From Frondihabitans sp. (GTDB lineage Bacteria > Actinomycetota > Actinomycetes > Actinomycetales > Microbacteriaceae), in the NCBI GenBank assembly GCA_025464735.1, contig JAODMX010000319.1, positions 1 to 5,848 of the forward strand: 5,848 nucleotides of DNA. The letters are read 5' to 3'. Position numbers and translations under genes: made by a program. Below, piece after piece: positions 1 to 5,570 of the stretch. The notes below the pieces were generated by a model that worked only from the letters and a program-made list of their open reading frames with translations, was not told where the DNA came from and did not search any database. Position 1 is the first letter of the stretch. Each line of letters starts with the position of its first letter.

Positions 1-493
1 CAAACGGAAGCGCGACGATTCGGGGCGTCAGGTGCGCGGTGGTGACCTCGCCGCGCTCCACCGCTCTCTGCATCACCGTCTCCATCCCCGAGACACGATC
101 GGCGAGGATCTGGCCACGAAAATCGGCCGGCGTCGTCCCGGTCTCCTGGTAGAAGGCTCCCAGTTGGACGCTGATGACGGCGGCCATCGCTGAGCGGGTC
201 TCGTTGGCCCGGGTCAGCATCTCGATCACGTCGCCACGGAGGGTGCCGGTATCCGGGATCGGCTGGGGTTCGAGGCTCATGAAGTGCTGGACGGCGGCGA
301 CGACAAGCGCCTCACGGTTTGGCCATCGCCGGTAGAGCACGGGTTTGCTCGTGCCTGCGCGTTCCGCGATGGCATCGAACGTGAACGCGGCGTAGCCGCT
401 CGCGACCAGTTGCTCCCACGCGGCAACCAACAGCGCGTCTTCCAACTCGCGACCCCGCCGACGGGTGACTCCACTCGCTGAATCTAGATCCAC
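1..493 (-). CDS. TetR/AcrR-family transcriptional repressor of the adjacent efflux pump (C-terminus cut by window edge)
   Basis: 164 residues are visible, starting at a GTG (493-491) and running off the left edge without a stop. Residues about 15-63 form a TetR N-terminal DNA-binding domain: a helix rich in Ala/Leu, then FTFDAIAERAGTSKPVLYRR (38-57), the typical helix-turn-helix with its Tyr-Arg-Arg-Trp end. Residues 80-164 are a helical ligand-binding domain; the MQRAVERGEV segment near 141-150 resembles the TetR_C_11 type. An in-frame TAA lies four codons upstream, so the GTG is the only plausible early start. There is no Shine-Dalgarno, but a TAAGAT -10 sits six bases before the GTG, suggesting a leaderless mRNA. 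It is divergent from a DHA2 efflux gene with shared operators, so it very likely represses that gene and itself. The inducer cannot be told from sequence. Confidence 0.9.
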   Translation of the reverse strand, partial: MDLDSASGVTRRRGRELEDALLVAAWEQLVASGYAAFTFDAIAERAGTSKPVLYRRWPNREALVVAAVQHFMSLEPQPIPDTGTLRGDVIEMLTRANETRSAMAAVISVQLGAFYQETGTTPADFRGQILADRVSGMETVMQRAVERGEVTTAHLTPRIVALPF

Positions 494-497
494 TTGC

Positions 498-519
498 GTA
501 TCTTATCGCGCGATGATAC
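498..519. promoter_or_regulatory. Imperfect 22-bp operator over the TetR gene promoter
   Basis: The half-site GTATCTTA (498-505) faces GATGATAC (512-519); the outer five bases on each side pair perfectly (GTATC/GATAC) around a GC-rich centre. The minus-strand -10 of the TetR gene (TAAGAT, 505-500) lies inside the left half, so binding here would block tetR transcription. Operator function is inferred from position and symmetry. Confidence 0.55.
500..505 (-). promoter_or_regulatory. Predicted -10 element of the TetR gene (leaderless start)
   Basis: On the minus strand the hexamer is TAAGAT, followed by exactly six bases (ACGCAA) and the GTG start. This TAnnnT-to-start spacing is what leaderless actinobacterial transcripts show. 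No convincing -35 was found. Confidence 0.5.
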
Positions 520-524
520 CTTCA

Positions 525-546
525 TAAGATACTGATGCGTATCTTA
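525..546. promoter_or_regulatory. Perfect inverted-repeat TetR operator in front of the efflux gene
   Basis: TAAGATAC (525-532), six bases TGATGC, then GTATCTTA (539-546): a perfect 8-bp inverted repeat, 22 bp long, of the size usual for TetR dimers. Its left arm contains TAAGAT (525-530), a likely -10 of the pump gene with transcription starting near 537; its right arm ends where the Shine-Dalgarno begins. Binding would therefore block both initiation and early elongation. An 11-bp direct copy of the right half (TGCGTATCTTA) is at 495-505 and again at 536-546. Confidence 0.75.
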
Positions 547-554
547 AAGGAGAG
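546..554 (+). promoter_or_regulatory. Ribosome binding site that fixes the efflux gene start
   Basis: AAAGGAGAG is a strong Shine-Dalgarno, a few bases before the ATG at 559. It decides against the in-frame ATG at 535, which lies inside the operator and has no ribosome binding site. Confidence 0.8.
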
Positions 555-558
555 TGAC

Positions 559-2001
559 ATGAGTGATTCAGCGGCCACGGGCAAGCTCGACCCGCGGGTC
601 ATGAGGGTCGCGATGGTTCTCATCGTCGGTGGCCTCGCCGTGGTCTTCGACACGACGATCGTGGGCGTGGCGCTGCACACCCTCGCGCGCGAGCTGCACA
701 CGTCGGTCTCGACCATCCAATGGGTGAGCACCGGCTATCTCCTCGCCCTCGGGGTCACGGTCCCTCTGGTGGGGTGGGCTCAGAACCGATTCGGTGGCAA
801 ACGCCTCTGGATGTTCGCCCTCGCGGTCTTCCTCGGTGGATCGATCGGATCCAGCCTGGCCTGGAGCGCTGCCAGCCTGATCGCCTTCCGCGTCGTGCAA
901 GGCGTCGGCGGCGGGCTCATGCTGCCGCTGATGGCGACGCTCGTGATGCAGGCGGCGGGCGGCAAGTCTCTCGGCCGCACGATGTCGGTGGTCACCCTCC
1001 CGGCGGTGCTCGGTCCGATCCTGGGGCCGGTCCTCGGCGGGGTGATCCTGAACTGGCTCGACTGGCGCTGGTTGTTCTCCGTCAACGTGCCGTTCTGCGT
1101 AGTCGGCTTCGTCCTGGCCTGGAAGCTGCTGCCGACCGACCTGCCGACTGCCCGCCGACCCCTGGACGTGCTGGGACTTGTCCTCCTCTCCCCCGGCATC
1201 GTCGGGATCCTCTATGGGCTCTCCAACGCCAGCAAGACCGACGGCTTCGCTCGGGCGGACGTCCTCACCCCGATGCTGATCGCGGTCGCATTCCTGCTCG
1301 CGTTCACGATCTACGCGCGGGCGAGGGGCGAGCGGGCACTGGTCGACGTTCGCCTCTTCGCGCATCGCTCCGTAGCCTCGGCATCCGCGCTTCTGTTCCT
1401 CTCCGGCGCATCTCTCTACGGGGCGATGCTTCTGCTCCCGCTGTACTTCCAAGACGTGCGCGGCGTCGACGCGCTCGGCGCCGGCTTGCTGCTCGCGCCC
1501 CAGGGAATCGGCACTCTCTTCAGCCGCACGCTCGCCGGACGCCTGACCGACGCCGTCGGCGCCAAGTGGGTCACCCTGATCGCCTTCGCAATCGTCGGCG
1601 TCGCCACCATCCCCTTCGCCTTCGCCACCGCGAGCACCAACGAATGGATCCTGATGGCCGCGCTTCTGGTCCGCGGCTTCGGCCTCGGCGCCGTCACGAT
1701 CCCCCTGATGACCGCTGCGTTCGTCGGGCTCGAACGTTCCGACGTTCCGAACGCGAGCATCATCACGCGAATCGCTCAGCAGGTCGGCGGCTCATTCGGC
1801 GTCGCGCTGCTCGCCGTCATCCTCGACGGTGCCGTCGCCCAGCTGACGAGTGGCGCATCATCCGCGACGGCCTTCGACCAGGCGTTCTGGTGGTCGATCG
1901 GCTTCACAGGCCTAGCCGTCGTGCTCTCGCTGCTGTTGCCCGGTCGTCCTGTGCCAGTGGCAAGTCAGGCCGCAACCCCTGCAGCCGCCCGCGCTCGGTG
2001 A
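559..2001 (+). CDS. DHA2-family (EmrB/QacA type) MFS multidrug efflux transporter, 14 membrane segments
   Basis: 480 residues from the ATG that follows a strong Shine-Dalgarno. The length and hydrophobic pattern fit a 14-helix proton-coupled drug antiporter of the inner membrane. Family marks seen: DTTIVGVAL at 31-39 (motif D1 in helix 1, with Gly where Asn is usual), GWAQNRFGGKR at 72-82 (motif A between helices 2 and 3, with Asn76 in place of the usual Asp), RVVQGVGGG from Arg111 (motif B, helix 4), LGPILGPVLGG at 151-161 (motif C of drug/H+ antiporters, helix 5), and DWRWLFSVNVPF at 168-179, typical of DHA2. A second motif A-like loop (GRLTDAVGAKW) is at 327-337. The C-terminal 18 residues are a Pro/Ala-rich cytoplasmic tail. 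Divergent TetR gene and shared operators indicate substrate-induced expression. The substrate is unknown; resistance to a cationic or lipophilic toxin, or metabolite export, are both possible. Confidence 0.93.
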   Translation: MSDSAATGKLDPRVMRVAMVLIVGGLAVVFDTTIVGVALHTLARELHTSVSTIQWVSTGYLLALGVTVPLVGWAQNRFGGKRLWMFALAVFLGGSIGSSLAWSAASLIAFRVVQGVGGGLMLPLMATLVMQAAGGKSLGRTMSVVTLPAVLGPILGPVLGGVILNWLDWRWLFSVNVPFCVVGFVLAWKLLPTDLPTARRPLDVLGLVLLSPGIVGILYGLSNASKTDGFARADVLTPMLIAVAFLLAFTIYARARGERALVDVRLFAHRSVASASALLFLSGASLYGAMLLLPLYFQDVRGVDALGAGLLLAPQGIGTLFSRTLAGRLTDAVGAKWVTLIAFAIVGVATIPFAFATASTNEWILMAALLVRGFGLGAVTIPLMTAAFVGLERSDVPNASIITRIAQQVGGSFGVALLAVILDGAVAQLTSGASSATAFDQAFWWSIGFTGLAVVLSLLLPGRPVPVASQAATPAAARAR

Positions 2002-2021
2002 GACGGCGCGACGAGTCCGTC
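2002..2021. terminator. Possible weak bidirectional terminator hairpin between convergent genes
   Basis: GACGG (2002-2006) and CCGTC (2017-2021) can form a 5-bp stem with a 10-base loop directly after the pump stop codon. No T-tract follows on either strand. It is the only symmetrical element in the 44-bp gap between the convergent pump and NlpC genes. Confidence 0.25.
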
Positions 2022-2045
2022 AGGCTACGACACCCACAGGAACCC

Positions 2046-3392
2046 CTACGGGTTGATGCGAACGAAGTGGTGCGGGGCATCCCAGATCGGTCGAACGGTG
2101 ATGTGGCCGCCAGGCTTCGGGGCATCCATGATCATGCCGTTGCCGGCATAGAAACCGTCGTGATCGTCGGTGTTGAAGATGACGAGGTCGCCTGGAACGG
2201 CCTCGCTCTCCGGGATCGTCTCACCGATGGCGTCTTGAGACGGCACGTAGTGCGGCAGGTTGATGCCGAACTGGGCATAGACAAAGCTGATGAAGCCCGA
2301 GCAGTCGAAGGCTGCGGGCGTTTCACCCCCGTGAAGGTAGGGGGTACCCAGGTACTGCAGGGCGACCTGGAAGACCTGTGCGCGATCGAGCGGGTCGTGT
2401 GAATAGAGCGGGTGCGCGAGGTACTCGGCGGCAGTCGGGCCCGTGTAGACCATGTTGGTGTCGGCGAGACGTGCGGCGATGACCGAATTCTCGTACGAGG
2501 TCACGGGGGTAGCGCTGTAGCCATCGCGGGCAGCGACCGTGTCGGCGACAGTCGAGGCGACATCGAACTGCTGCCCACCGGTCGGGTTCGGCGTGGTCTT
2601 GATGCCGGTGCTGGCTGCATAGGCTGCGCTGCCGTCGACGTGGTTCAGGACGGGCAGAACGCTGGTGGCCAGGATCCCGGCGATCACCGTGGTCACGGCG
2701 AAGCGACGCGCACTCGTGCCGAGGGAGTTCTTGGCCGGACGGCTGGTCGCGACTCCGGCGGAACGAACGGCGCGGGTCGCTGATCCGAGACGACGGCGTG
2801 GTTCAGGAGCCTTGGCGGCGGCCGGTCGGTGAGTCGCAGCCTCCGGGGTGGCGGCAATGTAGCTCTGGCGACGACCCGTCGACGACGGAGCATGGAGCGG
2901 AACGGACGAAGCCAGGGCCTGGCCCGAGACACCGTTCGACACAATCGGGAGAACGGCCGTGACGACTGTTTCGACGACGGGCGACGGGAGGGTGGGAGCT
3001 TCGACCGGTGTGGCGCGTCGACGGCGGCTCGGCTCGGCGACGGCCGGAGCGACGGACTTCTCGTCGAGGGGTGCCTGAGCGGCCCGACGTCCGCGAGCTG
3101 GCTGCACCTCTGCCACGACCGGCGAAGCCGGGGCGACCGATGCCACGACAGCGGCCGCAGCCTCGCGGGCCGCGCGCGCCGCGCGTCGGGGGCTCAGCTG
3201 CGTGTCGAGCTGCGGCGGAGCAGAGGGCAGAACGGCGAAAGAGGCCGCAGCAGCGGTGTCGACGGCGGCGGTCGGAACCTCCGCATGGACACGACGTCGG
3301 CCGCTCGGACGCTCAGCTGACGGGGTGCCCGCGGGGTCGACGACGCCAGACACGAGAGTGTCGAAAGTCGGGTCTGTCGAATGCATCGTCAT
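2046..3392 (-). CDS. NlpC/P60-family peptidoglycan endopeptidase with a very long cytoplasmic N-terminal tail
   Basis: 448 residues from ATG 3392; a second ATG two codons on (3386, 446 aa) is equally possible and better spaced from the predicted promoter. Residues 1-225 are low-complexity Ala/Pro/Arg/Val sequence with repeated basic patches (near 32, 69, 101, 123, 173 and 199). Residues about 229-250 are one hydrophobic segment after SARRF, followed by SAAYAAS (254-260), a plausible signal peptidase I site. About 75 linker residues lead to the NlpC/P60 domain (337-448): catalytic Cys364 in AFDCSGFISFVYAQFG, GDLVIFN at 401-407, His411 in DHDGFYAGNG, and Asp423 at the third catalytic position (His430 is an alternative). 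Members cut the gamma-D-Glu to diamino-acid bond of wall stem peptides, so an extracytoplasmic role in wall remodelling or daughter-cell separation is likely. It is convergent to the efflux gene and probably transcribed alone. Confidence 0.9.
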   Translation of the reverse strand: MTMHSTDPTFDTLVSGVVDPAGTPSAERPSGRRRVHAEVPTAAVDTAAAASFAVLPSAPPQLDTQLSPRRAARAAREAAAAVVASVAPASPVVAEVQPARGRRAAQAPLDEKSVAPAVAEPSRRRRATPVEAPTLPSPVVETVVTAVLPIVSNGVSGQALASSVPLHAPSSTGRRQSYIAATPEAATHRPAAAKAPEPRRRLGSATRAVRSAGVATSRPAKNSLGTSARRFAVTTVIAGILATSVLPVLNHVDGSAAYAASTGIKTTPNPTGGQQFDVASTVADTVAARDGYSATPVTSYENSVIAARLADTNMVYTGPTAAEYLAHPLYSHDPLDRAQVFQVALQYLGTPYLHGGETPAAFDCSGFISFVYAQFGINLPHYVPSQDAIGETIPESEAVPGDLVIFNTDDHDGFYAGNGMIMDAPKPGGHITVRPIWDAPHHFVRINP

Positions 3393-3394
3393 CC

Positions 3395-3424
3395 ACCCTA
3401 GGGGGTAGTCCGGCCCCAGACCAA
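3395..3424 (-). promoter_or_regulatory. Predicted promoter of the NlpC/P60 gene
   Basis: On the minus strand, TTGGTC (3424-3419) and TAGGGT (3400-3395) are separated by 18 bases and resemble a -35/-10 pair. Transcription would begin around the two candidate ATGs, most simply giving a leaderless mRNA that uses the ATG at 3386. The alternative reading is that GGGTGG acts as a weak Shine-Dalgarno for 3386. The rest of the gap, up to the dehydrogenase stop at 3567, shows no supported element. Confidence 0.35.
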
Positions 3425-3566
3425 GCCTCGTGTCCTCGCTCGGCGCATCATCCTGAAGAATGACAGCTGGTGAGTAAACCTCAGTCGGATAGCTGATTCT
3501 TCGGGGAAGTCGACAGTCGCACGACCCAGGTCGGCATCCGTGCCCGAACGCGCCACGGGCCCCGCG

Positions 3567-4283
3567 TCAGACTCTCGCCACCAGCTGCGGGTACAGCGCG
3601 GTGATCGGCGCCGCTAGTCCGGCCTTCACGTCGGCACTGACCTGATCCGCGAGAACCTCGAACTCGCCGGACTCGAGGCCGTCGTAGGCGGAGCGGACAA
3701 CGTCGACCGCCTCGCCCATCTCGGCTTCGATGCCCACGGTCATCGGCGTCGCGGTGTAACCGAGGTGGAGACCGAGCACGTGCGTCCCCTGCGGCGCGAG
3801 CTCCAGGCGGAAGGAGTTCGTCGCCGACCAGAGAGCCGCCTTCGTGGCCGAGTAGGTGCCGCTGATGCCGATCCAGCTCAGAACGGAGTGGACATCGATC
3901 AGAGCCCCACCGCCGTTCCCGCTCAGGACGGGAGCGAACGCTCGCGCAACACGCACGGCACCGAAGAAGTTCGTCTCGAACAGTCGACGGATCGATTCCT
4001 CTGAGCTCGACAGCAGCGAGTTCTCGTCCCGGAGCGAGATGCCGGCGTTGTTCACGACCAGGGTCACGTCGCCAGCGGCAGCGACAGCGTCTTCGACGGA
4101 CGCCGCGTCGGTCACGTCGAGGCGGAGCGGCACAATGCGGGAGTCGCCCCACTCGCGCGGGGTCCGTGCGCTTGCGTAGACCTTGGCGGCACCGCGCGCG
4201 AGGGCCTGAGCGACGAACTGTTCGCCGAGCCCTCCGTTCGCTCCGGTGACCAGGACAACGGCGCCAGTGAAGGTGAAGGACAT
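3567..4283 (-). CDS. Classical short-chain dehydrogenase/reductase (NAD(P)-dependent)
   Basis: 238 residues, the usual length for a single-domain cytosolic SDR with Rossmann fold. Nucleotide-binding motif TGANGGLG is at 13-20, the acidic DVTD at 56-59 contacts adenine, and NNAG is at 78-81. The full catalytic tetrad is present: Asn105 (FETNFFGA), Ser133 (DVHSVLSW), Tyr144 and Lys148 (YSATK). Arg40 after the second strand (YASAR) favours NADP(H) over NAD(H), by analogy with other classical SDRs. The start is supported by GAGAA four bases before the ATG and by the compact N-terminus MSFTFTGAVVLVTG. The gene follows an HxlR regulator by 56 bp on the same strand, with a palindromic AT-rich element between, so HxlR control is likely. 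The substrate (an alcohol, ketone or quinone-type carbonyl) cannot be read from sequence. Confidence 0.93.
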   Translation of the reverse strand: MSFTFTGAVVLVTGANGGLGEQFVAQALARGAAKVYASARTPREWGDSRIVPLRLDVTDAASVEDAVAAAGDVTLVVNNAGISLRDENSLLSSSEESIRRLFETNFFGAVRVARAFAPVLSGNGGGALIDVHSVLSWIGISGTYSATKAALWSATNSFRLELAPQGTHVLGLHLGYTATPMTVGIEAEMGEAVDVVRSAYDGLESGEFEVLADQVSADVKAGLAAPITALYPQLVARV

Positions 4284-4302
4284 GAGGTTCTCGTTTCTCG
4301 AA

Positions 4303-4326
4303 GGGTTGAATTGCTAATTGCAACCC
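4303..4326. promoter_or_regulatory. Palindromic AT-rich element between HxlR and SDR genes, probable HxlR operator
   Basis: GGGTTG (4303-4308) and CAACCC (4321-4326) are perfect inverted arms around an AT-rich core containing AATTGC twice (4309-4314 and 4316-4321), giving AATT-gct-AATT symmetry. Such AT content stands out sharply in this GC-rich window. It lies 20 bp before the SDR start and just after the HxlR stop. HxlR proteins bind short palindromes in front of the genes they control, so an operator is the best reading. A hairpin attenuating read-through is a weaker alternative. Confidence 0.5.
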
Positions 4327-4339
4327 AGGATCCGAGAGA

Positions 4340-4831
4340 TCATTCCCGGCTGTCGGAACTTCGCTCGGGATACGCAGCCGTGCGCTCGAAGGTGACCTCG
4401 TCGACCGACAGCGGGTGCGCATCCTGCGACATGAACGAGACGGTCACCGGGCCTCCCCCATCGACCGTGCGCCGATCGACGGTGGGGCCGTCAGCGCGCG
4501 GCTCATGTTCGTCGCCCCACTGCTGCAGCGCGGCGAGAACGAGCTTCAGGTCGAGGCCTGCTCGGGTCGGGTGATAACTGAACCGCTGGCGCGAGCCCTC
4601 GTCGCGGTAGGGACGCTTCTCGAGCACTCCACCATCGACCAGACGGTCCAGGCGGTCCGTGAGCACATTGGAAGCGATTCCGAGGCGGCGCTGCAGATCG
4701 GCGAACCGGGACTCGCGATAGAGGAGCACCTCACGCAGCACCAGAAAACTCCAACGATCGCCGAGGATGGTAAGCGAACGTTCGATCGAGCAATACGGCG
4801 TCACCGGTGTCAGCGCGATCCTCGTCACCAT
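4340..4831 (-). CDS. HxlR-family winged-helix transcriptional regulator
   Basis: 163 residues. The N-terminus has the HxlR signature: Cys14, then SIERSLTILGDRWSFLVLRE (15-34), followed by a winged helix with a recognition helix around 52-66 (IASNVLTDRLDRLVDGG) and a wing around 72-87. The 50-residue C-terminal extension after WGDEH is common in longer family members but lacks the paired cysteines some carry. Cys14 is the only cysteine; an N-terminal cysteine near this position is the redox or quinone sensor in Bacillus YodB, CatR and HypR, so thiol sensing is possible but not shown. The ATG lies two bases after the stop of the LysR-like gene, implying co-transcription and translational coupling. 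The likely target is the SDR gene immediately downstream, through the palindrome at 4303-4326. Confidence 0.92.
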   Translation of the reverse strand: MVTRIALTPVTPYCSIERSLTILGDRWSFLVLREVLLYRESRFADLQRRLGIASNVLTDRLDRLVDGGVLEKRPYRDEGSRQRFSYHPTRAGLDLKLVLAALQQWGDEHEPRADGPTVDRRTVDGGGPVTVSFMSQDAHPLSVDEVTFERTAAYPERSSDSRE

Positions 4832-4833
4832 GA

Positions 4834-5184
4834 TCAGCGGCCCTGACGTTTTTTGAACGGCTTCGGCTCACCCTTCACAACGGGCGCGCGCCCCTGGCCT
4901 TTCGACGCCTTGGCCTTTCCCCCTGGCGGGCGGGGCGGCGCAGGAGGCGGCGTCGACGGCTTAGCGAGTTCGAGCTTGGCCTGGACGACCGCCTGCTCGC
5001 CAGCGCGGGTCAGCCGGGTCTCGCTCGCCTGCGGGTCGAAGAGCGGCCGGCCGCCGTATTCACGCTCCACCGCGGCGATGGACGACATCAGCTTCTGACG
5101 GGAGATTCCAAGGCGCTGCGAGGCGCGGACGAAGTGCAACTCGTCGGCCGCCACGACGAAGTGCTCAAGCTGACTGGTCTTCAC
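4834..5184 (-). CDS. Small LysR-type helix-turn-helix protein without effector domain, with Lys/Pro-rich basic tail
   Basis: 116 residues from a GTG. Residues 5-65 match the LysR N-terminal winged helix-turn-helix: LEHFVVAADELHFVRASQRL, then GISRQKLMSSIAAVEREYGG, PLFD and TRLTRAGE. The usual substrate-binding domain of about 200 residues is absent. From residue 74 the protein becomes a disordered linker (PSTPPPAPPRPPGG, 76-89) and a strongly basic tail with KGQGR, KGEPKPF and KKRQGR. It ends in a normal stop, and the tail has the base composition of its surroundings, so this looks like a finished small protein rather than a recent truncation. A DNA- or RNA-binding role is plausible; the target is unknown. 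It starts 21 bp from a divergent YjbR-like gene and is followed after 2 bp by HxlR. Another start is unlikely, because the HTH match begins almost at residue 1. Confidence 0.8.
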   Translation of the reverse strand: MKTSQLEHFVVAADELHFVRASQRLGISRQKLMSSIAAVEREYGGRPLFDPQASETRLTRAGEQAVVQAKLELAKPSTPPPAPPRPPGGKAKASKGQGRAPVVKGEPKPFKKRQGR

Positions 5185-5205
5185 GTGTCAACGGTACCCT
5201 CGCTT
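5185..5205. promoter_or_regulatory. Overlapping divergent leaderless promoters sharing GGTACC
   Basis: This is the entire gap between two divergent start codons. On the plus strand TACCCT (5195-5200) lies five bases before the ATG at 5206. On the minus strand TACCGT (5196-5191) lies six bases before the GTG at 5184. Both fit the TAnnnT spacing of leaderless transcripts, and the two boxes overlap in the palindrome GGTACC (5193-5198). No Shine-Dalgarno exists for either gene. The two promoters probably cannot be occupied at once. Confidence 0.5.
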
Positions 5206-5553
5206 ATGGATGACAACTCCGCCCACGATTTCTGTGTGAACCTGCCCTCCGCCGAACTGACTCATCCGTTCGGTTTCGAGACGGCCGTCTACAAGGTGCG
5301 CGGCAAGGTCTTCGCGATCATGCCCCTCGACGCAGAGGGCTCGTCAATCACCCTCAAGAGCCCTCCCGACGAGGCCGCCGAGCTCGTTCGCGAGCACAGG
5401 GCGATCATTCCCGGCTATCACATGAACAAGCGGCACTGGATCACGGTCGATCTCGACGGCGACCTGCCGGACGGTCTCGCAGAGGAGCTCATCGAGGCGT
5501 CCTACAGAAGTGTCATCGCCACGCTGCCGAAATCCCGCCGGCCGGTCGCCTGA
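5206..5553 (+). CDS. MmcQ/YjbR-family protein
   Basis: 115 residues, typical for the family. Seen marks are HPFG at 20-23, the TAVYKVRGKVFA strand pair (26-37), SITLKS at 47-52, and the family's best-conserved block PGYHMNKRHWITV at 69-81, which ends in an invariant-type Trp. The fold is CyaY-like alpha/beta; family names speak of DNA binding, but the molecular function is not settled. The ATG at 5206 was chosen because the family begins about here and a -10-like TACCCT sits five bases upstream; the in-frame ATG at 5134 would run into the divergent LysR-like gene. The gene is convergent, with a 17-bp gap, to the last gene of the window. Confidence 0.88.
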   Translation: MDDNSAHDFCVNLPSAELTHPFGFETAVYKVRGKVFAIMPLDAEGSSITLKSPPDEAAELVREHRAIIPGYHMNKRHWITVDLDGDLPDGLAEELIEASYRSVIATLPKSRRPVA

Positions 5554-5570
5554 CTCGCTGAGCGGCGGTT

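Noticed and set aside
535..558. Upstream ATG adding eight residues to the efflux protein
   Set aside because: It lies inside the 22-bp operator and lacks a ribosome binding site, whereas the ATG at 559 has a strong one.
568..1452. 294-residue open frame antisense to the efflux gene
   Set aside because: Its product is extremely rich in Arg, Glu, Asp and His with no hydrophobic core, as expected for the complement of a membrane-protein gene in GC-rich DNA.
720..2402. 560-residue plus-strand open frame across the efflux and NlpC genes
   Set aside because: It is the out-of-frame reading of the pump and then the antisense of NlpC; the product is Arg/Pro-rich without domains.
3538..3558. Inverted repeat CCGTG/CACGG with an 11-base loop after the SDR gene, as a terminator
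   Set aside because: The stem is only 5 bp with a long loop and no T-tract; such matches are common by chance in GC-rich DNA.
3393..3566. Possible c-di-AMP (ydaO-type) riboswitch before the NlpC gene
   Set aside because: Such riboswitches precede actinobacterial wall-hydrolase genes, but I could not find the conserved core segments, and the predicted promoter leaves almost no leader RNA.
3481..4422. 313-residue minus-strand open frame over the SDR gene
   Set aside because: It is a shifted frame of the SDR, which itself shows a full catalytic tetrad; the product is Arg-rich and domainless.
5134..5205. Upstream ATG extending the YjbR-like protein by 24 residues
   Set aside because: It overlaps the divergent LysR-like coding region, and the extension has no resemblance to the family N-terminus.
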